From Hyphochytrium catenoides (Eukaryota > Sar > Hyphochytriomycetes > Hyphochytriales > Hyphochytriaceae), in contig FLMG01001670.1 in the NCBI GenBank assembly GCA_900088475.1, positions 89,849 through 153,848 of the forward strand: a stretch of 64,000 nucleotides of DNA, in the 5' to 3' direction. Below are positions 54,578 to 64,000 of this stretch, one piece after another. The translations under genes and the position numbers were made by a program. Below the pieces are notes generated by a model. The model was not told the DNA's origin, did not search any database, and saw only the letters and a list, made by a program, of their open reading frames with translations. Numbering within the stretch: position 1 is the stretch's first letter; each line of letters begins with the position of its first letter.

Positions 54578-55689
54578 ACTGTGTTGTAGCTCACACATTT
54601 CGTATTACCGAAATCAGCTAGACGCAAAACACCTATCGTTCTTCTTTATCTCTTCACTTTCCCTCAGACTTAATCTGGGGAGGACAAATTAAACTCGGGG
54701 ATTTTCCGAAATCACGTCTGCACCAGTCTGTTGAGAAGGAATGGTCTTGTGTGGCTGGCCCCAGCGCACAACGGACACAACGGGCTGTACAGACCTAAAC
54801 TGGTCCTGCTTGTTATACAAAAATAGAGCTGATGATGCTGTGCGTTGTTCGATGTAATGTAACGTCTCTTGGGAAGATTTGATCTTTATGGAAAGTCATG
54901 GAAGTTGTTGAGATGCTGAGAGAGGCGGGTCAGCTGAGAGACAGACGACTCTGCTGGAGAGGAGGAGAAGGAGGAGAAGACAGGGACTGGTGAAGACAAG
55001 AGGACGGACTGGAGAGACACTGTGAGAGAGAGAAAGACGAGTTTTTGCAGAGAGAGGAGAAGAGTATGGGAGACAGAGAGAATTGGAGCCAGAGAGTGAG
55101 AGAAGAAGAGCCAGACAGACGCACGGAAGACAGAAGCGCATCCTTATTAGAGAGGAAGGGAGAGGGAAGCCAGAGAGAGGAAGGAGAGGGAATGAGTAGT
55201 TACCCGCCTTTCCTACCCTCGTTCCTGCTGCTTCGCTCTCCTTCCTGGTGGTGGCTGGGAGAAGGAGATAGAAAGCCATGGAACTAGTAGGGGTGCTCCG
55301 GTTATAGAAATAGAGTAGACCTAGACCCAATGACCGATAATAGGAATATCATTGAACCTCTTTATCCCTCTCCTTCTCTCTGTTACCTCGCTTTATGCCA
55401 GAAGCTGGCGCCATCCGTGGTCGCCATCGCTAGCACTGTACCAGCACGATTTCTTATAAGATGGCGCCATCCTCCTCGCTATTTGCCACTTGTTCGGGCC
55501 GCGAGCCTTTCAGTCTCAAGTTCTCGTGGCCCCTCTCGTTCTCCTCTCCTTTCTTTCAGCTTCCAGCTCATATAACCCAGCTGTCGTCTGTCTTCAGGCG
55601 GTCCGTTACTATGAAATTTCGCTTGACGGACACACCCTAACAGACGCAAGGAGAAGAAAGAACAAACAGCATAGGAAACTCTCACCACC
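54578..55689. other. intergenic region with purine-rich strand
   Basis: About 1.1 kb. The first part may be the right flank of the Crypton-like element and has the ATTTCG-TATTAC-CGAAAT palindrome (54597-54614). From about 54900 to 55200 the plus strand is AG-rich (GAGAGA-type). The end should carry the promoter and leader of the FSP1-like gene. No ORF with motifs. Confidence 0.5.
54597..54614. repeat. 6-bp inverted repeat with 6-bp spacer
   Basis: ATTTCG TATTAC CGAAAT, 20 bases after the recombinase stop codon. Perfect arms around a 6-bp spacer are the geometry of tyrosine recombinase core sites. It could also be chance. Confidence 0.5.
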
Positions 55690-56970
55690 ATGGGTCTCGC
55701 AGTCAGTCAACCTTCGGTCCCCGGTCCAAAGAGAAGCGTGGTTGTCGTTGGCGGGGGATACGCAGGGGTAGCCATTAGCCAGGAGTTGGAAAGGCAAGGG
55801 TTTCAGGTCACGCTCATTGAAAAGAAAGACTATTTCCTTCATTCTGTCGGATCTCTGCGAGCTGTTTATCACATTGGTTGGGAGAACAAGGTCGTCATTC
55901 CCTATACCAACTTACTGAGGCAAGGAAAGGTGATACAAGGAGAAGTCTTATCTATCCTTCCTGACGAAAAGACGGTGGTGTTCTCAACAAATGCAGGAGA
56001 ATTAGCACCGGCAGGTCACGGGGAGCAAAGGATCGGGTATGATTTCTTAGTGGTTGCCACGGGAAGCCCCGCACCTCCGGCATTTCCTGCTCAACCGCCT
56101 CCATCGGCGCTCCATCGCGAGCAATATATTCAGGCTGTCTCTGCTTACAGAGAGGCAGTGAAAGGCGCAAAGAAGGTGGTGATCATTGGTGGAGGGCCAG
56201 CGGGAGTGGAGTTGGCAGCAGAAATAGCAGAAGGATACGGAGGAGAGAAAGAGCTAACTATTATACACTCTGGAAAGACTCTTCTCAGTAACTCGCTCCC
56301 ACCTCTAACGCCAGAGATGACAACAGCAGCGCTGCAGCGCTTAGCAAAACAAGGCATTAGGGTTCTACTAGAGGAGAAGGTGGACCTGTTAAAGTGGAAC
56401 AGCATAGCAAAAGAAGGAAGCCAAGCCTTAGGACTCTCCTATCACACTGGCCTCACAGTGGTAACCACCTCAAAAGGATCCGAGGTCCAGGCAGACATCG
56501 TCATCAACTGCATTGGGTCAGCGGGTCCTATGAATGGAAAAAGGAGTGCTCCTCCATTCCTTCCTGCTGCTTGGCTAGATGAGCAGCAGAGGGTTCGCGT
56601 CAATAACCATCTTCAGGTGTCATCGGTTACAGAAGGGAATGTCTTTGCCCTGGGAGACGTCACAGCCCTGTTAGAGACAAAGCTCGCCTATTATATCAAG
56701 GAGCAAGTTCCTATAGTGAGCAGAAACATCCTTCTTCTCTCACAAGAGGATGCAGAAGTTCACCGGGACGGGGGCAATTCATTGAGCACCTACAATGTCC
56801 ATGAGAGGGCTACAATGGCGCTGGCCCTAGGGAGTAAAGATGGCCTCCTTCAGGCCAATGGTAAGTACCTTGGCTGCCTGGGCTCGTTCATGATAACCCA
56901 AGCCAAAAGTAAGCAGCTAATGGTCTCGGAGCAGTGGAAAACCTTAGGGTTGTCTGCTCCCTCCTCGTAG
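55690..56970 (+). CDS. FSP1/AIFM2-like NAD(P)H:quinone oxidoreductase, 426 aa
   Basis: Single exon with a good start context (ACCACCATGG). FAD-binding loop SVVVVGGGYAGVAISQEL at residues 16-33; NAD(P)-binding loop VVIIGGGPAGVELAAEIAEG near 163-182; ATG-type block FLVVATGSPAPP; and the C-terminal FAD contact NVFALGDVTALLETK near 317. This is the type-II NADH dehydrogenase/AIF-like fold without a disulphide pair. Animal FSP1 reduces ubiquinone and vitamin K at membranes and so blocks lipid peroxidation; it is held there by N-myristoylation. Here the first residues MGLAVSQP also satisfy the myristoylation pattern (Gly2, Ser6). At 426 aa it is longer than human FSP1 (373). Plant and fungal relatives of this family exist with less defined roles, so the ferroptosis-type function is an inference. 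Confidence 0.85.
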   Translation: MGLAVSQPSVPGPKRSVVVVGGGYAGVAISQELERQGFQVTLIEKKDYFLHSVGSLRAVYHIGWENKVVIPYTNLLRQGKVIQGEVLSILPDEKTVVFSTNAGELAPAGHGEQRIGYDFLVVATGSPAPPAFPAQPPPSALHREQYIQAVSAYREAVKGAKKVVIIGGGPAGVELAAEIAEGYGGEKELTIIHSGKTLLSNSLPPLTPEMTTAALQRLAKQGIRVLLEEKVDLLKWNSIAKEGSQALGLSYHTGLTVVTTSKGSEVQADIVINCIGSAGPMNGKRSAPPFLPAAWLDEQQRVRVNNHLQVSSVTEGNVFALGDVTALLETKLAYYIKEQVPIVSRNILLLSQEDAEVHRDGGNSLSTYNVHERATMALALGSKDGLLQANGKYLGCLGSFMITQAKSKQLMVSEQWKTLGLSAPSS

Positions 56971-57360
56971 AGCCCGGTTTGAAGACATAACATAGAAAGC
57001 GTCGTCACATCACTCTTACTAAGTAAGGCAGATATATGCAAGTGCTACTTTGAACGAACGTTTTCGAGAGTCCTCTACGAAGGACAATAGGAAAGGAGAA
57101 AGGAGTTACGGAGATGGGTAATGAGCTCGATCTTCCTCCACTCACACTTCCCTCATAGAATTATTCTCAGAGGCAGAGGACCTATTGGACGTTATTCTTT
57201 GACAGACTGGCGCTTTGCGCAGAAATCTGCGGCTCCACCAACCTTTTCGATGTTCAAAGGTACTTGAAATCAGTTTTGCCATTAAGCGCACATCGGTCTG
57301 TTTCTAGAGAAGCCCACATCCAGTGAGTGATGAAGATTACCCTGTCACGAGAAAGGAGTT
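56971..57360. other. convergent intergenic region
   Basis: About 0.4 kb between converging genes. Nothing recognised apart from presumptive 3' UTRs. Confidence 0.45.
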
Positions 57361-58248
57361 TCACTTGTCTGAGCGTCTATATGTCCAGAAGATGTCCGTG
57401 TGATGAGGGTACTCCACCATTTCCTTTCCCTCCTGCTTCGTAATGACCATAGAGCTTCTGTTCTCTTCCAGAACTTTCTCTGCATGCTTCCGACATTTCT
57501 CTTTCTCCTCTTCAGACAAGACGGAAATGTAACTCTTTGACAGCACGCGTCCCCAGATCATTGGAAACTCTATCTGCATTGTCCAGGCCACGTGCTCTTC
57601 CCTTAATGGAAGAGGAGAGAAGAGCTCACTTAGCAAACTAGCATTTCTCTCCTCGGTCCAGACTTTTTTCCAGGTGCCCTTGCGATACTGAGGGATGCTG
57701 TCATCGTAAACTTCATAGACTTTCCTTAGCTCAAGAACCCACCGCGCCTTGCTGGGATCCTCCATGTTCCAAAGCAGGATAAGAGGTGCTCCAGGCTTCA
57801 GAACGCGGTTCATCTCCGTTAGTGAAGCCATGGAGTCAAACCAATGGAAGGCTTGGGCTACTATAACAGCATCTACAGACTGGGCGGGCAGAGGAATATT
57901 GTCTGCGTAGCCTTCTATGATTGGGATCCCCAGATTTGCAGGCATTTTGGCCTTGAATTGCTCTCGCATCTCCGCCACCGGCTCACATGCTAGCAGGTCC
58001 CACTCTGGTGCGGCCTGAGCTAGCAAGCGAGTGCATTTTCCTGTCCCTGCGCCCAGGTCTAACACCCGAGGGCTATTTATTCCTTGGTTATGCTCCAATT
58101 GACGTTGATTGGAATGCCCTTTCTGAGCCTTGAAGGCTTCGTCAACAATCTTAACGACCCGACTTACAGCTGCCGGTGGGTAAGACGGTCGTGCCGCTTC
58201 ATATAACGCCGCTTGACGGGCAAATCCTTGTTGAGCTACCCGATGCAT
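57361..58248 (-). CDS. class I SAM-dependent methyltransferase, 295 aa
   Basis: Single exon. The opening block HRVAQQGFARQAALYEAARPSYP is typical of small cytosolic methyltransferases of the type-11 group. Motif I is VLDLGAGTGKCTRLLAQAAP, followed by an acidic strand end LLACEPVAEMREQF, then GYADNIPLPAQSVDAVIVAQ, AFHWFD and LTEMNRVLKPGAPLILLWN. The AFHWFD block and overall size resemble the trans-aconitate/Crg1-like methyltransferase group of fungi and protists. Substrate unknown. No signal peptide. Confidence 0.88.
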   Translation of the reverse strand: MHRVAQQGFARQAALYEAARPSYPPAAVSRVVKIVDEAFKAQKGHSNQRQLEHNQGINSPRVLDLGAGTGKCTRLLAQAAPEWDLLACEPVAEMREQFKAKMPANLGIPIIEGYADNIPLPAQSVDAVIVAQAFHWFDSMASLTEMNRVLKPGAPLILLWNMEDPSKARWVLELRKVYEVYDDSIPQYRKGTWKKVWTEERNASLLSELFSPLPLREEHVAWTMQIEFPMIWGRVLSKSYISVLSEEEKEKCRKHAEKVLEENRSSMVITKQEGKEMVEYPHHTDIFWTYRRSDK

Positions 58249-59253
58249 TTCGACTCTTGGCTCTGCAATAACTACCGGTCATACAACTCCATAAAGCCTC
58301 ACTCTTGCCTACTGACACTGAGGGTGAAGAGCTAGGTCCGAGGTGGAAGGAAGAACATGACACTGGTTAAACATAAAAAAGAGAGAAAAACCAGCGACTT
58401 CGTGGTGAGAGAGAGACCCACAGACTGATGATGGCTGATCAGATGATTGAGGGCAGAGAGCAGAGAGCAGGACACGACGATGACAGGTGAACAGAGCTTC
58501 ACCGGGAGACAGTTCCTAGCTTTGCTGGTGTCAGCAAGATGGAAAGTGAGCCAGGAGAATGAGTGTCAGTCACTTCAACCTTTGAACAGAAGTGACGCGG
58601 TGTGAAGAAGTGGTGAACGACACACGAAAATATAAGAAAACAACCGATCCCAAGTCAAGACAAAGGCCGAATATAAAGAGTCTTAGCAAACACTCCTATT
58701 CAGCTACTGACAGCTTCATCCCAGAATACGAGGCCTCAAGTACGAGTACTGAAATAACAAGGTTAATGGTAAGCATTCCCTAGAAAAGGCCTAAAGAAGT
58801 CCAGGAGGAGAGCTGGACCAAGGGACAAATATCTCACGAAGGAGCTTCATCATTTCATCATCTTCGTCTCCTGGCCCAGCAGCAGCAGTCTTGGGCTCTG
58901 ACAGGCCATCGCCGCTAAGACAAACGTCGGGATGCAGCCACTGGCCTGCCATGCGAGAGCAGCAGCTGCTAGGAAGGGTCATAGCGCTGACCTCACATGG
59001 CTCTGGAGGTCTGGGAGAGAGGAGGTGCATGCCTGAGGATGACAATAGAAAGCTCATTGATTTGGGACTTCTCGCCCTTACATGTGCGTTAGACAGAGTG
59101 CAGGTAGAGATAGTTAAGGAGACCAATAACCGACAGCAGACTATGTCTTGAATGAGTACTACCTGGCTTGTGGTCTCAATGAACAAGGAAAGGAAAAGGT
59201 TCCTAACAACTATCTTGACACGTTTTAGCGTAGACTTCTAAGGCCTTAGCTTG
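58249..59253. other. intergenic region with one possible orphan exon
   Basis: About 1 kb. The minus-strand frame from about 59030 to 58791 ends in DEDDEMMKLLREIFVPWSSS and looks protein-like. It could be an alternative C-terminal exon of the NYN ribonuclease (a GTAGCA donor overlaps that gene's stop), but the frame did not join cleanly. The part near the methyltransferase start should include its promoter. Confidence 0.35.
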
Positions 59254-60779
59254 CTACGAGAGCGGCAAGAACTCATCGTTGACAAACATGTACTTAACAG
59301 TGGGCGAGATCGCTGGCGGACGTGCTCTGTCTCCACCGTCAACTGCCTTTTGCTGGTTAGACTTGGCTATGTGGTCAGCAAAGTTGTCATTAGTCACAAT
59401 TCTGCACTTGTGCTTCTCGGCGAAGCGGAGGAGGAAGAGATCATCGTCTATTCCCGCAGGGGTGAGGAAGAGAGTCTTCTGAGCCATCAGCTCGCGCAGA
59501 AGATCGACATCGTCTGCCAGGTTCTCCGTGTAGCGGCTACGAAGAGAAACGGGCGGAAAGATGATGAAGAAAGAAAAAGTGAGTACGACATAGAGGCTAG
59601 CTGCCCTGTCGACAGCAAAAGAGCTCAGGCAAGTGTAGAGAAAGAAAGAGCAGCGCAAGCAAGCGAGTAAGTGCGTGCCAAGAGAAAACTCTGGTCTTAC
59701 CTCTCCACGAACCGCTGGGGGAGAAATGCTACGGCCTTGACAGGAGCACTCTCACCAGCATTGTAATAGTCCAAGGCCAGTTTGACACCTTTAGCAGAGA
59801 AGTTTCGCTTGGCCGATGGCATCTTGGTATACCTGGCGAAGCGACATATGATAGAATGAGACGGGGTCAAAGGCGCAAAAAGAAGAGGAAGAGAAGGGAA
59901 GCAACGTTATGAAGGAAAGAGAGGCGGTAATCACCTGCCATGAAAGTAGCCTATGTTGGCTCCATCCAGCACCACCTCCGGATGGCCAGTCGCACCACTT
60001 CCTGGCGGGCTGACTGGAGGTGTCTTTGGCGGGCTGACGGGAGGTGTCTTTGTCTTGTTCTGGACATTTGGACTTGATATTTTTGCGATGTTATCGTCTG
60101 TTGGGGCGCCGGAGACGAACTCTTGTCCTTCTGCTCTGTTGTTTCTATTCTCGGCACCTTGTTGGGGCAAGGTACCTGGTAAAGGCTCAGGCATTCGTCT
60201 GGCCAGACTGCTTTGCCTAACATCTTTGTTCTCGGTCCGATGTCTGGAATGAGATATGCTAGGATGAAGGACGGACCCATCGCTGCTCTCTGGTGCGGGA
60301 AGAGGAGGAGGGAGGGCGATACGCAGCCTTAGGCGGTCTGCTTTAGCTGTTACCTCATCATCTTTGTTCTTGTGTCTTTCGTTTTCCAGCTGCTCAAGTT
60401 CTTCTTGTTTAGTCCCTAGCATCGCTTTGGCTACGTTCGCCTCTACGGCTTCCGTCGAAGAGGCCTTGAGAGAGTCTGCAGGTGTAGAGGCACTCAGAGA
60501 GGATACTGCAACTGACGTGAAGGGGAGGCGGACAGGCCTTGCCCGACCCGCTCCGTTGGGAGTTCCATGAGGAGAAGCAGACATGGGGAACGTCGCCTTT
60601 TTGGCGGAGGACTTGAGCTCCTCTGCAATTTTCCTCTCCAATAACTGCTTTTTTCTTCCTGCGGCTGCTATCGCCTCGGCCTCTCGTCCTGCCGCCTCCT
60701 CCGAGTTCTCATACCGGGCCTTGAGCTCTTCCAAGGTCACAAAATGTGAAGAGGTGCTCGTGCTCGGAGCCTTCTGCAT
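59254..60779 (-). CDS. Zc3h12a-like NYN-domain ribonuclease, 419 aa
   Basis: Exons 60779-59935, 59832-59701, 59536-59254; total 1260 nt, 419 aa plus TAG. The N-terminal 270 residues are disordered: a Glu/Lys-rich coiled region (VTLEELKARYENSEE and following), then Pro/Ser-rich sequence with tandem KTPPVSPP. The nuclease follows: EVVLDGANIGYFHG (first catalytic Asp), FSAKGVKLALDYYNAG, VKAVAFLPQRFVE, LTPAGIDDDLFLLRFAEKHK with the central Asp cluster, CRIVTNDNFADHI, and the closing YMFVNDEFLPLS. The block order matches the Regnase/Zc3h12a RNase domain, which cuts mRNA or structured RNA with Mg2+. No CCCH zinc finger is seen. The upstream open frame (to 60863) lacks an ATG, so an extra 5' exon is possible. 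Confidence 0.82.
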
Positions 60780-60970
60780 AGCCCGTCTGTTCTCACTTGG
60801 CTTGATGGTTGTCTCCGCATCATCATCTGCTTTGTCTGACAAAAAAGAGGTTAGTTCTAACAATGGAGAATATCAATTAGCAACAAAGAATAAAATAGAG
60901 GTGAGATGGTCAGGGACGAATCCAAGCCCATTGGATGAACCATCAACAAGCGTTTGAACAGCGTGGGCGC

Positions 60971-63380
60971 TCAAGAGAATAATGGGAGACGTTGAGGGCT
61001 CCAGAGAATGAGAGAAAGTGGGACGAAGTCGAATTGATCAACACTGAAATCCATTCCATAAGGATCTCTGGTAAGGGCACCTCGAGATGTGAGTTTGGTG
61101 GCAGCTTTCCGCTGTTTCCGCGATTTTCTCTTCTTCTTGGTCACTCCGCCTCCCTCAACTTCTTGTTCGGTTCCTTCTTCAGTTTCAGCTTTCGAGAAGA
61201 TATCAGCGTCCTCTGCGCTTACCTCCGGCGCCGTCTGCCCCGATTCGTTCTTCTTCTCCATTGTCGCTTGTGCTATTCTCTGTTCCTTCTGCAGCTCTGT
61301 GTACCTCTGCTGAGCCCTCTTCCACCTTGATAAGCCTGTGCGCTTACTCCCCAATTCAACCAAGGTCTTCCACTCGTTGATTGAAAGACTAAAGAGAGAC
61401 AAAGAGTCAAGGACCCGAGCAAAGAGGTAGCATTTTTCTATCCGAACGATGCTCAAGGGCTTCTGAGCCTTGTTCACGTCAGGATACAGCCTCTCCACTT
61501 GCTGCAGAAGCATCTGAACCCTGAGGATAAAGGACAAGGACTTTTGCGATAAGGACTTGACTCCACTCCTCATCACAAGCACTTGAAGGTCAAGGAACAG
61601 AGAGTCGGGCAAATCAGGTCTACCAACGAGACGAAGAGAAGAGGTAACAGGAGAGACCACGATGGAAGAGCCATAGAAGAAACAATAGAACAGCACCATC
61701 TTCGGAGGGCATAAGTCCAACGTCAATAATGTACAAGAACTAGTCAAAGGGCAGCTGCAGTGTCTTGATACCTCTCACAATCGGCTCGAGCTTCCGGAAT
61801 CATCTTAATGCCAAAGGAGTACTCTGCCCTGGACAAAAATAGCTGAGAAGCGAGTGTCAAAAGGTAAACAAATGAGGGAGAGCAAAAAGAAATAAAGTTT
61901 GCATAATCTCCTACCTCCATCAACCTTAGAGTGTCTCTGAGCCCAACAGGAACGTCATCTTTCTCGGCAGTAGGAAGGACTTCTCCTCTGCTATCGATGG
62001 AGGAAGCTGCCACCAAGGCAAAGTCATAAGCGTTAAGCATTAACTGCCTTTGCAACTCCTTCTCCTCTTTCTCTTCTTCGTGGCCGAGAGTGCTCTCTCT
62101 GACAACGGCCTTCTTTCTATCTTCCACCAAAAGGCGTGCAAGTTTTATCCAGTCCACCGGCTTGAGCTCTCTTCCTAGCCCCTCCGCCTCTATCGCTCCT
62201 AATACCTTGCTATGAGCTAAGCGAAAGACTGATGGAATAACCATAACTTCTTGAAAGAAATGTAATACTGGGAGAGGGAGGCTCAACGACGAGAGAGAAG
62301 AGATATCCATGGTTTCCGGCACATCAGGTGCTAGCGCTGATGGGAAGATGTAGGAGCAAGGCTCTTTAACCTCACTCACTCCTACTGCCAACGCAGAGAG
62401 ACACAGTCGAAGGATTGGTTCTAGAAAGAGGCGGGCATCCCCCGAATCGGTCTCTACTATGTACCTGAGACTCCTCCCACACAGAGAAAAGAGACCGCGT
62501 CTTATGAGAAACAAGAGAATCTCTCTGTCTATGGAGGTCTCCTCTCCTCTCTGGCCCCCCACGTTCCTTCTATCTCGGACCATTGCAACGACAACCTCGA
62601 GGGCCTCTATCAAGCTCTCTTTCTGCTCTAATCCATGCTCTTCAGGCAGTTTCCAGGCCACGAGAGAGAGGAGGAGAGAGGAGAAGTCTTGAAGAAGGGG
62701 AGCGGCCCTGCGTCTTTCGATCCCATCACATTCGAGGCTCTTCAGGTTGATCTTTGGGTCTGCGGTTGAATCGAAAGTAAGGTAAGTGCTCCCATCCTTA
62801 TCCTCTCCATCCGCAGACTCCTTTACCGTCTTAATCTCTCTCTCTCTCTCTCCCTATCTCTCTCTCTCTCTCCCTCGCTTTCTCTGGTGCCTCCCGGACT
62901 TTCTTACGGTATCTAGCTACTCAGCTTGCTTCGCTTACCTTCGCTCTTCAAGCTGTCAAGTGTCAGCGGGCAGAGAGATGATAGGGCGATGTATGCAGAG
63001 AAAGGCTCATCGGAGCTACGCTTGGCCTCTCCTGCCTCGCCTCTTAACAACACTCGGCAAGTTCTCCCCCTCAGACCTTGTCCCTCTGGTCTAGAGCTGC
63101 ATCGTACAGCGATTCGCAGTAGAGGAAGGAGAGAAGGAAGGGGAAGAACAAGTGCTCCAGGAGGGAGCAGAGCCTTGAGTCTCGTTATGTCGTGCAGCCT
63201 CTGCTGTAGCGTGAGCAGCAGTGACGCCCGTGCACGATGCCAGTCACTGCGGCCGCGGTAGAAAGCTTGAATGCGAACCGCTGCCGTCCTCTGAACCCTC
63301 TGGAGCTCCCTCTGCTGCCGTTCCTCCCTAGCGCGCTGGAGGACAGCCTCTCTGCCTACGGGGCCGCGGCTGGACCTCAT
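60971..63380 (-). CDS. IQ-motif protein resembling the N-terminal part of UBE3B/UBE3C-type ligases, 635 aa
   Basis: Exons 63380-62939, 62759-61915, 61842-61772, 61520-60971; 1908 nt, 635 aa plus TGA, phases consistent. The start (REAVLQRAREERQQREL, then AAVRIQAFYRGRSDWHRAR) is the helix plus IQ calmodulin-binding motif found at the N-terminus of UBE3B/UBE3C and plant UPL6/7 ligases. PVLHFFQEVMVIPSVFRL near residue 270 recalls their helical repeats. No HECT domain follows. Instead exon 3-4 encode AEYSFGIKMIPEARADCER, YLFARVLDSLSLF and a Lys/Glu-rich tail with TKKKRKSRKQRKAA, an NLS-like cluster. It may be a HECT-less relative, two genes joined by my model, or an unrelated IQ protein. Family call is tentative; that it is coding is fairly sure. 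Confidence 0.55.
62835..62880. repeat. CT microsatellite in intron 1 of the IQ-motif gene
   Basis: Imperfect (CT)n on the plus strand, lying in the intron between 62939 and 62759. Confidence 0.9.
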
Positions 63381-64000
63381 TCTGGACGATGAGGGGAGAG
63401 CAAGAGCGGGAGGGAGAGCAAAACGGAGACGGGGAAAGGAGGAGGAAAAGAGAAGGTAGATGGCAGCAGCCTAGACACTCTCTCCTTTCTCTTTGCCCAC
63501 CGTCACAGAATGACGGGAGTGAGGATGTAGCGCCACTCGCGCCATCATTGCCTGTACTGAAGCCAGTGCTTGTCAGCCGCTGGGTCGCCCTGGAGCAGAC
63601 AGAGCGATAGTGCAGGCCAGAAGCGGTGTCAAGGGTCAGAAGTGACTGAGGATGGAAGAGAGAGGAAAAAGAGAGAAGAGGGAGAGTAGAGTCATAAGAA
63701 GCGAGGAGGATCAAGAGGAGGATGAAGGAGGATGGAGAATGAGAGAGACAGAGAGAGAGAGAGAGAGAGGGAGACAGAGAAGAGAGGGTGATGAAGTGCA
63801 AGTAGAAGGAAAGAATCTCTGTCTAACAGTACCCCAAGGATACTCCGGGCACCATCACAATTCACTTCACTTGCCCCCCTTAGAGGGGGATATATATCCT
63901 CTGATCTCTGATCGTATTCCCCCCCACCGTCACCACTCTGTGTCTCTCTTCCGCTCTCTCTCTTTCTCTCTTTTTCTCTCTCTCTCTCTCTCTCTCTGTC
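63381..64000. promoter_or_regulatory. upstream region of the IQ-motif gene, microsatellite-rich
   Basis: About 0.6 kb to the window edge. It contains a (GA)n run at about 63741-63785 and a (CT)n run from about 63953 to the end of the window. No gene is supported; it presumably includes the IQ-gene promoter. Confidence 0.45.
63953..64000. repeat. CT microsatellite at the window edge
   Basis: Imperfect then pure (CT)n running to the last bases of the window. Confidence 0.9.

Noticed and set aside
60971-63380. Calling this a HECT ubiquitin ligase
   Set aside because: No HECT domain or catalytic Cys block is visible; only the N-terminal IQ part resembles those ligases. An SRP72-type call from the Lys-rich tail was also dropped for lack of matching blocks.

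Overview
This is nuclear DNA from an intron-rich eukaryote, most likely an alga or other protist. Almost every conserved protein is split by short introns (roughly 50-300 bp) with ordinary GT-AG borders. Genes lie on both strands, and GA/CT microsatellites sit between genes and in introns. The gene set (VPS13, choline-transporter-like proteins, a ketopantoate reductase, a TMEM184/OST-alpha family protein, a RING-armadillo protein, a Crypton-type tyrosine recombinase) does not fix the lineage and I do not name one. There are two runs of N (15464-15526 and 49363-49418).

Layout. 1-21965 (minus): most of one giant VPS13 lipid-transfer protein gene; its N-terminus is at 21965 and its C-terminal part lies beyond base 1. 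22844-27078 (plus): a nine-exon gene for a RING-like plus armadillo-repeat protein of 1028 codons. 27607-32207 (minus): a GMC-family flavin oxidoreductase with about 14 short exons, one apparent one-base frameshift and one GC-AG intron. 33067-38931 (minus): two tandem SLC44/CTL-like transporter genes that share intron positions. 38932-42802: a 3.9-kb stretch without a convincing gene. 42803-44212 (plus): an Ala/Glu/Pro-rich, probably N-acylated protein with four basic amphipathic modules. 45177-46083 (plus): an acidic, probably nuclear protein. 46492-48600 (minus): ketopantoate reductase. 49727-51443 (minus): TMEM184/OST-alpha family. 52106-54577 (plus): an intron-free Crypton-like recombinase of 823 aa. 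55690-56970 (plus): an FSP1/AIFM2-like quinone oxidoreductase. 57361-58248 (minus): a SAM-dependent methyltransferase. 59254-60779 (minus): a Zc3h12a-like NYN ribonuclease. 60971-63380 (minus): a 635-aa IQ-motif protein.

The exon models for the RING-ARM gene, both CTL genes, PanE, the TMEM184-like gene, the acidic protein, the NYN gene and the IQ gene were joined by hand at consensus splice sites. Each gives a coding length divisible by three with no internal stop, which is good internal support but not proof. The neighbours look like a normal eukaryotic mixture and not one pathway. Recurring themes are membrane lipid and membrane surface (VPS13, CTL pair, TMEM184-like, acylated multi-module protein, FSP1-like) and RNA or protein turnover (NYN nuclease, RING-ARM). 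I would look first at the four-module acylated protein, the intact Crypton-like recombinase with a nearby palindrome, and the altered RING of the RING-ARM protein.
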